A stretch of 64,000 nt of DNA from Kiritimatiellaeota bacterium B1221 (GTDB lineage: Bacteria > Verrucomicrobiota > Kiritimatiellia > SS1-B-03-39 > UBA6053), in the NCBI GenBank assembly GCA_029269125.1, contig JARHXX010000004.1, positions 124,001 to 188,000 of the forward strand, written 5' to 3'. Shown in pieces: positions 1 through 8,459 of this stretch (positions within the stretch are counted from its first letter, which is position 1; every line of letters begins with the position of its first letter). The translations under genes and the position numbers were made by a program. The notes under the pieces were generated by a model that was not told where the DNA came from, made no database searches, and worked only from the letters and a program-made list of their open reading frames with translations.

Positions 1-1
1 A

Positions 2-856
2 AACACCAAAGTGATCGTGCAGGGTATTACCGGGCGCGACGGATCTTTCCATACCGGACAGATGATCGAATACGGTACCAACATTGTCGGCGGTGTCACA
101 CCCGGAAAAGGCGGACAGGAAGCGCAGGGTAAACCCGTGTTTAACTCCGTGCAGGAAGCCAAAGATGCAGTGGGTATGGATGCGACCGTGATTTACGTGC
201 CTGCGAAATTTGCCAAAGGTGCGGTGCAGGAAGCGATCGATGCGGAGATTCCGCTGATCATCTGTATCACCGAAGGGGTGCCGGTTAACGACATGGTTGG
301 ATTGTACCATCAGGTGAAAGTCAAAGGCTTGAAGATGATTGGTCCCAACTGCCCGGGACTGATCAGCCCCGGAAAAAGCAAAATCGGCATTATGCCCGGA
401 AGCATTTGTATTCCCGGTAAAGTCGGGGTGATCAGCCGTTCCGGTACTTTGACTTATGAGATTGTGCACGCCCTTACCACCCAGGGGATTGGTCAATCCA
501 CTTGTGTGGGCATTGGCGGCGATCCGATTGTGGGATCCAACTTCCGCGATATACTTACCGAGTTCGACAAAGACGACGAAACCGAAGCTGTGGTTTTGAT
601 TGGTGAAATTGGTGGAGACGAAGAAGAAAAAACCGCGGCTTACATCAAAGAAAACATCAAGACCCCGGTGTTTGCCTACATCGTGGGCGCCTCCGCACCC
701 GAAGGACGCACCATGGGACATGCCGGTGCGATTGTTTCCGGAAATGTGGGAACCGCGGCCACCAAGCAGAAGGCTTTCCGTGAAGCCGGTGTACCGGTTG
801 CCAACACATTGGATGAGATGGCGGCTATGGTCGCTGAAAAATTCTCAAAAGCATAA
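2..856 (+). CDS. sucD: Succinyl-CoA ligase alpha subunit (5' end outside window)
   Basis: This is the alpha subunit of succinyl-CoA synthetase, which makes succinate plus ATP or GTP from succinyl-CoA in the TCA cycle, with SucB as partner. The reading frame is already open at base 2 (codons for N-T-K-V-I-V-Q-G), so the true start lies upstream of the window; the GTG at 11 is internal. Visible family motifs are the CoA-binding N-terminus [18 protein letters not shown], the stretch [10 protein letters not shown], and GHAGAIVSG near the C-terminus. The histidine of that last motif (codon at 719-721) is the residue phosphorylated during catalysis. sucB should lie just upstream. The gene ends in a strong hairpin terminator. 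It looks like an ordinary housekeeping gene; identification is very secure. Confidence 0.97.
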   Translation, partial: NTKVIVQGITGRDGSFHTGQMIEYGTNIVGGVTPGKGGQEAQGKPVFNSVQEAKDAVGMDATVIYVPAKFAKGAVQEAIDAEIPLIICITEGVPVNDMVGLYHQVKVKGLKMIGPNCPGLISPGKSKIGIMPGSICIPGKVGVISRSGTLTYEIVHALTTQGIGQSTCVGIGGDPIVGSNFRDILTEFDKDDETEAVVLIGEIGGDEEEKTAAYIKENIKTPVFAYIVGASAPEGRTMGHAGAIVSGNVGTAATKQKAFREAGVPVANTLDEMAAMVAEKFSKA

Positions 857-872
857 AAACAGACTCGCCAAC

Positions 873-899
873 CGCCCCCTCGGGGGCGTAGGCTTTTTC
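873..899 (+). terminator. Rho-independent terminator after sucD
   Basis: A GC-rich hairpin (CGCCCCC, loop TCG, GGGGGCG) is followed by a T-rich stretch 17 bases after the sucD stop codon. Confidence 0.8.
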
Positions 900-920
900 T
901 ATTAACAGGAGAACGTTATT

Positions 921-1133
921 ATGAGTAATTCCGATATAGAAATTGATGAAGATCCGCAACCGGTGAAACAAAAATCTGCAACCCCCCTTTGGATGGGAAT
1001 CATGGTCATTGCTGCGTTTGTCTGTGTTCTTTTGACTCTCGCACTGCAGTTGATGGAGTATCAATATTTCCGTGGAGGCTCCAGTAGTGACAGTGATATT
1101 TATGCCGCAAAGGTGCTCATTCCAAAAAGATGA
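921..1133 (+). CDS. Small single-span membrane protein, unknown function
   Basis: A 70-residue protein with an acidic N-terminus (about residues 4-12), one clear transmembrane helix at about residues 24-46 (GIMVIAAFVCVLLTLAL), and a short polar tail ending in KR. A Shine-Dalgarno-like AGGAGA lies about ten bases before the ATG, which supports real translation. It sits alone between the sucD terminator and tRNA-Asp. I do not recognise a family. Positive-inside reasoning is ambiguous because charged residues occur on both sides, so topology is left open. Confidence 0.6.
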   Translation: MSNSDIEIDEDPQPVKQKSATPLWMGIMVIAAFVCVLLTLALQLMEYQYFRGGSSSDSDIYAAKVLIPKR

Positions 1134-1152
1134 ATTTTTTTACAAATAGTGG

Positions 1153-1181
1153 TTGCCACCGAGCAAAAGTTCAGGCATAAC
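1153..1181 (+). promoter_or_regulatory. Candidate promoter of tRNA-Asp
   Basis: TTGCCA (1153-1158) and CATAAC (1176-1181) are separated by 17 bases and end 21 bases before the mature tRNA. This is a reasonable sigma70-type match; no experimental support. Confidence 0.4.
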
Positions 1182-1202
1182 CACGCACCTCGAAACGCTT
1201 TC

Positions 1203-1279
1203 GGGGTCTTAGCTCAATTGGTTAGAGCGTCGGCCTGTCACGCCGAAGGTTGCGGGTTCAAGTCCCGTAGATCCCGCCA
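1203..1279 (+). tRNA. tRNA-Asp (anticodon GTC)
   Basis: A full cloverleaf can be folded. The acceptor stem GGGGTCT (1203-1209) pairs with AGATCCC (1269-1275) with one G-T pair. The D-arm is AGCTCAATTGGTTAGAGC. The anticodon stem TCGGC/GCCGA encloses the loop CTGTCAC with anticodon GTC at 1237-1239. The T-arm contains GGTTCAAGTCC. Discriminator base G and an encoded CCA (1277-1279) follow. GTC with discriminator G identifies aspartate. Confidence 0.97.
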
Positions 1280-1292
1280 TTTATTTGGCAGT

Positions 1293-1325
1293 AAAACCCC
1301 AGTTAACGCTGGGGTTTTTCTTTTG
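1293..1325 (+). terminator. Rho-independent terminator after tRNA-Asp
   Basis: Arms AAACCCCAG and CTGGGGTTT enclose a short loop and are followed by a run of T residues, 14 bases after the tRNA CCA end. Confidence 0.85.
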
Positions 1326-1884
1326 GGGTTTTGGGGCTACAGGGGCAACCATTATTCAGTGGGGTAGTTGAGGTTAAGGGTAAGCGTCATCAAATATCCC
1401 TCCCGGGGGAGGGGCTGGGATTTCGAGGCGGTCGGGAAATGGAGCCCCTCCATATTATTCATGTGGTCGGACCGTAGTTGTCCTGCTTGGTGTGGTAGGG
1501 TATCGCCATGAACATGAGACCCATACAAAGTAATATTTTATGTGCCGGGATAGGCCTGAGTGTTTGTCTACTGTTTTTATTAATTGTACGGCAGGGACAA
1601 AGCAAACGGGTAATCGGGCGGTAGACCTTTTGGCCATCCATGGACGGATTCAGTTTGTGAAGGCCTTGCCTGATTTCACTGCCCGGTGGGTGGATGCTTT
1701 TCCGTGGGTGAGGTGAGGGTTATCCATGCCGCGATGCAAGTACAAACTTACAACTAGGGGCAAAATGTATTTACTTTTGGACGAATGTATTCCCTTTTTC
1801 ATGAGGGTTTCATTGTTTTTCAAGTGACAATATCAAGCGTTACATTTAGGACTAAATGATATAATTGTTTAATGGTGAAGATGA
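1326..1884. other. Gene-poor intergenic stretch
   Basis: Nothing here is convincingly a gene. There is a palindromic CCCTCCCGGGGGAGGGG near 1400. One short plus-strand frame, 1508-1624, encodes 38 residues starting MNMRPIQSNILCAGIGLSVC with a hydrophobic stretch. It could be a tiny membrane peptide or the signal-sequence remnant of a lost secreted-protein gene, but no ribosome binding site or homologue supports it. The right-hand part is AT-rich and runs into the IS-derived element. Confidence 0.4.
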
Positions 1885-2884
1885 GGGAAGTGTCCCAATA
1901 ATTGTTAAAAAAGTGGTGGTTTCGACGCCAACCCGGCAGGGATGACGGTTCATCACAACAAAACGAAACCACCATGGAAAAACATATAGACCTCAACACG
2001 ATTCTGCGAGCCGAAGTTACTCAAGCCGCCACCCTTCTTTCCTCGCATGTGCGTCACTGCGCCCGTGCAGCGGTTCTGAACATGATTCAGGAGGAGGTGG
2101 AGTTGCTTTGCGGTGCCTCTTACAACCCCAGTTCTGAGTCCGCCTGTTTCCGGGCGGGCAGTGCGCCCACCTCGATTTATGTCGAGGGGAAGCGTGAGTC
2201 TGTGATCCGGCCCCGGGTCAGGGAGCTGACCGAGGAGGGTACCCGCGAAGTCACCATCAAGACCCTGCAGGCCGCCCGGGACCCTCACGAATGGGAGGAT
2301 ATAGTTCATCGTGCCATGCTATGCGGGGTTAGCGGACGGGATCAGGCCCGCCTGCAGGCCCACGAACTCAAAGGAATGACCAAGAGCAACATCAGCCGCC
2401 TCTGGGCGCAACGGGCCGGAACACTTATCCGGGAAATGAATGAGACAGATCTGAGTGATTGAGGACTGGATTGGAGGAATCAACGCACAGGCATTGGCCA
2501 GCCGATGGGTGGCCTCCGGCCTCTGGATCGCGCAGCGCGGGTTCCGGCGGGTGCGGGGATACCGGGACCTCCCGCTCCTTGCCGAAAAACTTAACGCCCG
2601 GCATGCAGCCTGTCAGGAGGAGACCTGATGCTCCGGGTAGGTTTTCCGCATGGAGCCGGGAAAGAAGCCGGGAGAGGGATCTCTCCACCTCCCGGCTGTG
2701 GCTTCTATCCACGGCCCGTGCTCGGCGCTCGGGCTTGTGCGCCTTTGGCGCATTGCTCCTCAGCAGAGCCCTATCCTCCGGCACGGCACCACCTCTCTTA
2801 GCTTGAAATTGACAACCTCACAATACCTCTGATGCGCTTCTCCCTGAAGTCACCACTGATTTTAACAAGAAACGGGACATCCCC
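1885..2884 (+). mobile_element. Internally deleted IS256-type insertion element
   Basis: The ends form an imperfect inverted repeat. The left end around 1893-1910 reads GTCCC-5 nt-TTGTTAAAA, and the right end (2860-2878, inverted) reads GTCCC-5 nt-TTGTTAAAA, with GGG runs just outside both. Between them lie the N-terminal and C-terminal parts of a mutator/IS256-family transposase but no catalytic core. The interior is clearly more GC-rich than its flanks. I could not find a convincing 8-9 bp target duplication, so the exact borders are uncertain. The element could move only if a transposase is supplied from elsewhere. Confidence 0.55.
1902..2628 (+). pseudogene. IS256 (mutator)-family transposase, catalytic domain deleted
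   Basis: The first frame (1902-2462) gives the family's N-terminal region: EEVELLCGASYNP, then CFRAGSAP and RPRVRELTEEGTREV, then a helical segment ending in MTKSNISRLW and LIREMNETDLSD. A second frame (about 2455-2628) gives what looks like the family's C-terminal tail: NAQALASRWVASGLWIAQR followed by FRRVRGYRDLPLL. The roughly 150-200 residues that normally lie between these parts, with the DDE acidic residues, are absent. The join is also out of frame. This reads as one large internal deletion rather than gradual decay. Family assignment rests on pattern recognition of the flanking motifs, not on a search. Confidence 0.6.
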
Positions 2885-3171
2885 AGTATTCTGGCACACC
2901 CATGGATCAGGCAAAAGGTATTCGATGGTATTCTTTACCCGCAAGGATCATCGCAAGTTGGGTGGAAATTTCACTTTTCTGGTACTGACGGACCGGGATG
3001 ATTCGGATACGCAGATTTACAAATCCTTTGCAGGTTGCGGGGGGATCACATCGGCTTGTTTTGGAAGGGCTGTTTCTCGCTGGTAAGGGTTGCATGACGT
3101 TCGTTTTCAGGGTTAACCTTTTAAAAATTGTATCATGGATTTGGACGGTGGATAAAGAGAGGTATTTAAAA

Positions 3172-5526
3172 ATGGAAAACAGAGACTTTTATATAAAACT
3201 GGAAGAGGTTGTGTTGATGCAGAAAACCCGCAGAGGGGTGCTGTTGCATGTAGATGAAGAAAAAGTGAAACTGGATTTCATTTTCAATGATGTGCTACGG
3301 ATAAAGGTTTCTCAAGGCGGGGTGTTTGATGCGAGTCCGACTTTTGCCATCCCTCAGGATGAGTTCGGGGATGTGCCGTTTACGCTGAGCCGAAGTGATG
3401 AGAAACTTCAGCTTTGCTCGGATGCTTTACGGGTAGAGGTAGAGCTGAATCCTTTTTCGATTCAGGTGTTGCGGACGAATGGGGAAGCGATCCTCGATCC
3501 GGTGGATGAGTGGAGCTATCGTTTTCTGAACAATGCCTGGTGTGTGCGCCGCCGGAAAAAAGAGGGGGATGTGTTTGTTGGTTTGGGCGAAAAGACGGGT
3601 GGACTTAATCATCAGGGACGTTCGCTTACCCAGTGGAATACGGATATTTTAGCGCCTGCACATGATGGGTCTGTGCGGGATGATCAGAATCCTGACTTAA
3701 CCCAAGTGCCTACCAGTAATGTATTTGATCCTTACTACATGAGCATCAATCTGCTTTATCATTTGCCCGGGGCGCAGGGAGGGGCGGCTTCTGCATCTTT
3801 TATGGATAATGGGTATGAAATGAAGTATAACCTGTCAGCAGAAGGCGAATACGAGATCCAGGCTGAGGGAGGGCAACTGACCGAATACATTTTTGCCGGA
3901 CCGGGGATCCCGGATATTTTGAAGCGTTTTGCGGCACTGACGGGTAAAATGCAGGCACCTCCCCTGTGGGCGCTGGGGCATCACCAATGCCGTTGGTTCC
4001 GGTATCCGGAGAAGGAATGGAAGGCCTTGGGACAAACGTATCGGGAGAAACAAATTCCGTGTGATGGGTTGTGGCTGGATATTGATTATATGGATGAATA
4101 TCGGGTGTTTACATGGAATACGGATGACTTTCCGGATATCACATCCACCTTAAATGAATTAAAGGAGCAGGGGTTTAGAGCGATTACCATTATCGATCCC
4201 GGGGTGAAGTATGAAAAAGGGTATTCGGTGTATGAAGAGGGGGCAGAAAGAAATTTATTTTGTAAAACCGAAGGTGGGCAGACCTACATTGGAGAAGTGT
4301 GGCCGGGACGGACGGCTTTTCCTGATTTTGTTAAAGAGGAGGCGCGGGCTTGGTGGGGGCGATTGAATGCCGAACATGTGCAGAGTGGACTTGCAGGTAT
4401 TTGGAATGATATGAATGAGCCTGCGACCGGTGCACAATCGCCATATGCCATGAGATTTGATCGCGATGGGGCCAATCATGCGCATGAGCGGTATCACAAT
4501 CAATATGCAATGTTAATGGCCATGGGAACATATGAGGGGATGCGGACGGCGATGCCGAACCTGAGGACCTTTATTCTCTCCCGCGCCGGGTTTGCGGGGA
4601 TGCAACGTTATGCGGCCAATTGGACGGGGGATAATTGTTCGACTTGGGAGCATTTAGCCATGAGTATTCCCATGAACTGCAACCTAGGATTGTCGGGGCA
4701 CCCTTTTGTGGGCAGTGATATTGGCGGGTTTTGCGGGGATACCCAAGAGGAGTTATTGGTGCGCTGGTATCAGTACGGTGTGTTTCAGCCTTTTATGCGG
4801 AATCATAATTGTACCGGAAACCGTTCGCAGTATCCTTGGAGTTTCGGGGAAAAGGCGGAGGCGCTGATCAAAAAAGCCATTGAGTTGCGTTATCGGTTGT
4901 TGCCCTATATTTATACTTCATTTATGCAAAGTGCCGAGGAAGGTTGTCCGGTTCAAAAGCCTTTGCTCTATGACTATCAGGACGATGAAAACGTCATGAA
5001 CCATACGACGGAGTATCTCTTTGGATCCTCGCTGTTGATTGCACCGGTGGTCGAGCAGGGGGCGGTGAAGCGTGAGGTTTATCTGCCTCAGGGAAGCTGG
5101 TATTGTTATCATACCGGTGTCCTCTTTAACGGAGGGGAAAGCTGCCTGGTGGATGCCCCGATGGATACCATACCGGTATTTGTCAAAGCGGGTGCGGTGG
5201 TGCCGGAAGCGGAGGTGGTGGAAAGCACCATGAGGTACGCGCCCTGCTCTCTGGACTTAAAAGTGTATCTACCGCTGTCGGATGGTTCGTATCATTCGAC
5301 CTTATTTGAAGATGATGGTTTGACTGATGGGTTTTTGGAAAATCGTTTTCTGAAAACAGATTTCACCGTGATAAAATCAGGTGAAGAATATGTGATTGAA
5401 TTGGAAAGCGCAGGGGAGGGGTTCCCCGAGCACCAGCGAAAGGGATTCCATTTGTCATTTGTGGGTGGGGAATTTCCCGATCGGAAAATTGATTTTGTGA
5501 AAGGGCAGATGCGGATCCGTTTATAG
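3172..5526 (+). CDS. Glycoside hydrolase family 31 (alpha-glucosidase/alpha-xylosidase type), cytoplasmic
   Basis: A 784-residue GH31 enzyme hydrolysing alpha-linked residues from the non-reducing end of oligosaccharides. The start at 3172 is chosen because AAAGAGAGG lies nine bases upstream; the longer open frame back to 2998 has no such signal. There is an N-terminal galactose-mutarotase-like beta domain, then the barrel. The nucleophile is Asp413 in WNDMNEP and the acid/base is Asp487 in NWTGDN; SDIGGF and a GVFQPFMRNHN segment follow as in the family. A C-terminal beta domain completes the usual length. No signal peptide is seen, so cytoplasmic action on imported oligosaccharides is inferred. 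Exact substrate (alpha-glucan, alpha-xyloside or sulfoquinovoside) cannot be read off safely. The GH31 assignment is secure. Confidence 0.93.
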   Translation: MENRDFYIKLEEVVLMQKTRRGVLLHVDEEKVKLDFIFNDVLRIKVSQGGVFDASPTFAIPQDEFGDVPFTLSRSDEKLQLCSDALRVEVELNPFSIQVLRTNGEAILDPVDEWSYRFLNNAWCVRRRKKEGDVFVGLGEKTGGLNHQGRSLTQWNTDILAPAHDGSVRDDQNPDLTQVPTSNVFDPYYMSINLLYHLPGAQGGAASASFMDNGYEMKYNLSAEGEYEIQAEGGQLTEYIFAGPGIPDILKRFAALTGKMQAPPLWALGHHQCRWFRYPEKEWKALGQTYREKQIPCDGLWLDIDYMDEYRVFTWNTDDFPDITSTLNELKEQGFRAITIIDPGVKYEKGYSVYEEGAERNLFCKTEGGQTYIGEVWPGRTAFPDFVKEEARAWWGRLNAEHVQSGLAGIWNDMNEPATGAQSPYAMRFDRDGANHAHERYHNQYAMLMAMGTYEGMRTAMPNLRTFILSRAGFAGMQRYAANWTGDNCSTWEHLAMSIPMNCNLGLSGHPFVGSDIGGFCGDTQEELLVRWYQYGVFQPFMRNHNCTGNRSQYPWSFGEKAEALIKKAIELRYRLLPYIYTSFMQSAEEGCPVQKPLLYDYQDDENVMNHTTEYLFGSSLLIAPVVEQGAVKREVYLPQGSWYCYHTGVLFNGGESCLVDAPMDTIPVFVKAGAVVPEAEVVESTMRYAPCSLDLKVYLPLSDGSYHSTLFEDDGLTDGFLENRFLKTDFTVIKSGEEYVIELESAGEGFPEHQRKGFHLSFVGGEFPDRKIDFVKGQMRIRL

Positions 5527-5594
5527 GCCGCAGGCAGGGAGGGAGCCAAAAGCGTGCTCTTGACCCCGGCTATGATTTATGTCATTTACCCTAA

Positions 5595-6266
5595 ATGGAT
5601 AATTTTTCTCGCATTGCCCGCATGAAGCGTGGATTTACGTTGATCGAAATGTTGGTGGTGATTGCCATTTTAGCCCTGTTAATTTCGCTGGTGGTGCCGG
5701 CGGTCAGTAAAAGTTTAAAGCGGGGGCAGGAGTTGGGTTGCCTTTCGAATTTACGTCAACTGGGTCAGGCGCTGGTGATGTATGCCTCTGATCACAAAAG
5801 CCAATTGCCCAAATATCAGGACGCAAATGGATATTGGGATGAGAAGGTGGAAAAATATCTTGGAGACGAAGCGGGGGTATTTGTGTGCCCGATGGATCCG
5901 TATCTCAGCAGTGACGATTCGGCGACCCGCCGTCCCCGAACCTATGCCTGTAACGGGGGGCAGCGTTACACGTCCGGGCAGTATCCCTTTGGTTCCTTTG
6001 ATGGAGGCCCGGCTTTGTATTTGGAAGAATTAAAGTCGCGCACGCAACACATTATCTTGCTGGGGGAGCGACCCGGAAGCAGTGTGTCAGATCGGGGATA
6101 TCTGGGGGACGGAAGTTACACCACAATGGATCAAATTCCGGGGAGGGTTCACCGAAATGAACGGGGGGGGAATTACCTTTACGCGGATTTACGCGTGCAA
6201 TATCTTTCGGTCGAAGACGCCACTTTAAGCCAGGAGGCAGATATATGGTACGTTCCGACTCCATGA
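5595..6266 (+). CDS. Type II secretion/type IV-like pseudopilin
   Basis: A 223-residue protein with a textbook prepilin leader: MKRG followed by FTLIEMLVVIAILALLISL, so prepilin peptidase would cut after the glycine and methylate the phenylalanine. The hydrophobic helix is at about residues 14-36. The remainder is a small globular domain with CLSNLRQLGQALVMYASDH, as in the many H-X9-DG/DUF1559-like pseudopilins of planctomycetes, verrucomicrobia and lentisphaerae. MKRG itself could be the initiator (position 5622). The stop overlaps the start of the GH71/99-like gene by 22 bases, so the two are probably translated together. Its role is unknown; scaffolding or secretion of a glycosidase is a guess. 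Confidence 0.85.
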   Translation: MDNFSRIARMKRGFTLIEMLVVIAILALLISLVVPAVSKSLKRGQELGCLSNLRQLGQALVMYASDHKSQLPKYQDANGYWDEKVEKYLGDEAGVFVCPMDPYLSSDDSATRRPRTYACNGGQRYTSGQYPFGSFDGGPALYLEELKSRTQHIILLGERPGSSVSDRGYLGDGSYTTMDQIPGRVHRNERGGNYLYADLRVQYLSVEDATLSQEADIWYVPTP

Positions 6267-7399
6267 ATGATTTACGTTTTCATCCGCGGGCCCATCAGGA
6301 TCAGCCGCTTGCGCTGCCTGCCATGCTGGGGCATTTTTTACCGTGGTACACCTTAAAAGGGGATGCTTATCCTTTATCCGCCGAAGACGCGGCATTGATT
6401 CCTGTTTATCCTGAAATTGAGGATATGCGGCATTGGAATGATGCACGGTCCGGTTATCATCGCACACATCTTCAAATGCCGGAATGCGGTTGTTACGATT
6501 CCCGGGATCCTGAAGTGATAGAGTGGCAGATTCGCACGGCTGTATTGCATGGGATTTCCGGATTTATTGTGAACTGGTATGGGGCGAACAGTGTGGAAAA
6601 CGTTTTAACCCTGCATTGGCTGCGTGGTTTGGAGAAGTGGAATCATGAACATCCTGAATCCCCGTTTTGTTACTGTCTCTCTTTTGACACCCAGGCGCAA
6701 TGGCCCTCCGAAGGAAAAGTTCCCCAGACGTTGGAAGAAGATTTTGTGTATATCCGTGACCACTTGATTCGTGATGCATATCTTTGTCGGGATGGACGCC
6801 CGCTGTTTCCGGTTTTTCCCTATGGAGATCAGTGCCGGGAACTGCGGGAGGTGTTTGACCGGGTGTTCGGAGAGCAGGGGGCGGATCTTATTTGGAGTGG
6901 CGCACCGGCCGGGAAGGGGGAGGATGCCTGTTACGCCTGGGTGCGTCCGGATTCCGAAACCATGAACGCGCCAGACGAGGCGTATTTTTGGTCGGATCCT
7001 GATAACGCAGGGCTTCAATTTTTGCAGGAGGTTTTGCAGGCTGCAAATGAGGATACTTCAAACTGCGCTTATGCCATGCATGGGGTATGGCCCGAATTTA
7101 ACAACAGTTTGGTGGCCTGGGCGTGGCAGGAGGATCCTAACAAGCCAACCATCCGTCCGTCGATTATCTGTCGTGAAACCCGCGGGGGAAATACATTGGA
7201 GCAATGTTGGAAGGTGTTGGAAAACTATCAGCGTGATTACCGCGCAGGGAAAGCGTCTGCGGCGGTTCCGGTGCCATTGATACAGCTGGTTACCTGGAAT
7301 GATTATGCCGAAACCTCGGTGCTGGAGCCGACCCGGGAGCATGGAAACCGAGACTTACTGCGCTGTGCCGAGGCGCTTCAGCGTTTGCGTTCGCTGTAA
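6245..7399 (+). CDS. GH71/GH99-like glycoside hydrolase, cytoplasmic
   Basis: A 384-residue TIM-barrel protein resembling the GH71/GH99 group. Signatures are GHFLPWY near the N-terminus, YDSRDPEVIEWQI, AVLHGISGFIVNWYG at about residues 98-112, and TWNDYAETSVLEPT near the C-terminus. Those pieces match the lipoprotein encoded at 9374-10648, which is a paralogue. An excellent AGGAGG (6232-6237) seven bases before the ATG at 6245 fixes the start, inside the end of the pseudopilin gene. No signal peptide is visible. GH71 and GH99 members act on alpha-1,3-glucan and alpha-mannan respectively; the substrate here is unknown. No transcription terminator is seen before the next promoter. Confidence 0.75.
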   Translation: MVRSDSMNDLRFHPRAHQDQPLALPAMLGHFLPWYTLKGDAYPLSAEDAALIPVYPEIEDMRHWNDARSGYHRTHLQMPECGCYDSRDPEVIEWQIRTAVLHGISGFIVNWYGANSVENVLTLHWLRGLEKWNHEHPESPFCYCLSFDTQAQWPSEGKVPQTLEEDFVYIRDHLIRDAYLCRDGRPLFPVFPYGDQCRELREVFDRVFGEQGADLIWSGAPAGKGEDACYAWVRPDSETMNAPDEAYFWSDPDNAGLQFLQEVLQAANEDTSNCAYAMHGVWPEFNNSLVAWAWQEDPNKPTIRPSIICRETRGGNTLEQCWKVLENYQRDYRAGKASAAVPVPLIQLVTWNDYAETSVLEPTREHGNRDLLRCAEALQRLRSL

Positions 7400-7438
7400 A
7401 ATTTCCCGAAAAAAAGTTATTTTTCTTTTTTACAGGTG

Positions 7439-7468
7439 TTGACTTTATTAAGGGGGTTCCTCTATAAT
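7439..7468 (+). promoter_or_regulatory. Sigma70-type promoter of the PEP-CTERM gene
   Basis: TTGACT (7439-7444) and a perfect TATAAT (7463-7468) with an 18-base spacer lie 91 bases before the start codon at 7560. Confidence 0.7.
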
Positions 7469-7559
7469 TATCTTGTACTGGATAATTAAATCGTTCTAAT
7501 TTCTCCGTATTGGAGACGTAACCGGGATCGATTGGAAAGTCCGTTTTATTGGAGAAATA

Positions 7560-8159
7560 ATGAAAATACACACACACATGGCCCCGTTTGTTTTGTTGGT
7601 TCTGTCTGCATTTATGCTGACCCCGGCCCAGGCATATTTTTTGGATAATTTGGATAATACCGACAATTTGATACCGACCAATGCGCTGCCGTCCACCACC
7701 ACTGTGGATGATAATTCAGGAAGCGGCATTGTGACCTTTAATCGTAATTTAACGAATATCGGAGAGGATACTTTTGTTGATTGGCGTGAATCGGGAACTG
7801 GATTTTTTGATCTTGCCACTGAATCACAATTTGTGGTGACCCCTGAGGCGAGTGGCACAAATAATGTGGGTGCGTACAATATATCATTGTACTTTTTCAA
7901 CGCGAGCGATTTTTATGTGGGTGAAGGTCAAGTGATCGCTGACACCACGAGTACTTCGGTGCAGTCCGTGGATGTAACGTCGGCCGCATCAAGTTTCGGA
8001 ACTGCGACTCAATGGTATGCGCGTATCCGGTTAGTGAATGGTCCGGGAACTTTCGAATTCGATAGTTTTGCCGCAACCATTCCCGAACCCAGTACGGGCA
8101 TTTTGGTTGTTTTGGCGCTGGGATCTCTCTTTCTTTTTCGGGGACGTTTCCGCGCTTAA
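7560..8159 (+). CDS. PEP-CTERM sorting-domain protein
   Basis: A 199-residue secreted protein. Residues 1-25 form a signal peptide (hydrophobic core FVLLVLSAFML, cleavage after AQA). The middle is a beta-rich, Thr/Ser/Asn-rich region without catalytic motifs. The C-terminus is a PEP-CTERM tripartite signal: IPEPST, a hydrophobic helix, then RGRFRA. PEP-CTERM proteins are recognised by an exosortase (EpsH-like) and placed in the cell envelope or exopolysaccharide. TTGGAG lies seven bases before the ATG. It has its own promoter and terminator, so it is monocistronic. Function beyond sorting is unknown. Confidence 0.88.
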   Translation: MKIHTHMAPFVLLVLSAFMLTPAQAYFLDNLDNTDNLIPTNALPSTTTVDDNSGSGIVTFNRNLTNIGEDTFVDWRESGTGFFDLATESQFVVTPEASGTNNVGAYNISLYFFNASDFYVGEGQVIADTTSTSVQSVDVTSAASSFGTATQWYARIRLVNGPGTFEFDSFAATIPEPSTGILVVLALGSLFLFRGRFRA

Positions 8160-8186
8160 TTTTCTCTGAAGAGAGAATTGTGCATT

Positions 8187-8219
8187 CGCCGAAGGTTTGT
8201 GAACCTTCGGCGTTTTTTT
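8187..8219 (+). terminator. Rho-independent terminator after PEP-CTERM gene
   Basis: A perfect 11-bp hairpin, CGCCGAAGGTT/AACCTTCGGCG, is followed by seven T residues. Confidence 0.92.
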
Positions 8220-8459
8220 GTGTGGATTTTGGGCCGTGCGTTTGACCCGGTCCCTTGACCGGGACTATGGTTCTGTGACCCGTATGAGAGCCGTACTTTC
8301 AGCACTCAGACCGGGTCGTTCGTATTGATCCCAGCCTGACAGGCCGGGCTTTGGAGGGCCGTGCTTTGAGCACTCGGTATTGAGGGATATGGTTAAGCCC
8401 AGCCTTGGCGGGCTGGGCTAGAGGACGGTGTGGTTCAGTACAAAACGCCCAAGCTGGAA
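8220..8459. repeat. Cluster of short palindromes and degenerate repeats
   Basis: This intergenic block contains CCCGGTC/GACCGGG (8246-8263), AGCCCAGCC/GGCTGGGCT (8396-8419) and an imperfect CCCAGCCTG hairpin near 8330. CCGTACTTTCAGCACTC (8291-8307) recurs as CCGTGCTTTGAGCACTC (8359-8375). There is no coding potential. The arrangement resembles a stack of REP-type hairpins between two convergent genes. Confidence 0.5.

Noticed and set aside
11..856. GTG at 11 as the start of sucD
   Set aside because: The frame is open upstream with conserved residues (NTKV); the GTG encodes an internal valine and the true start lies outside the window.
2998..3171. N-terminal extension of the GH31 protein
   Set aside because: The extra 58 residues have no family counterpart, and a better ribosome binding site precedes the ATG at 3172.
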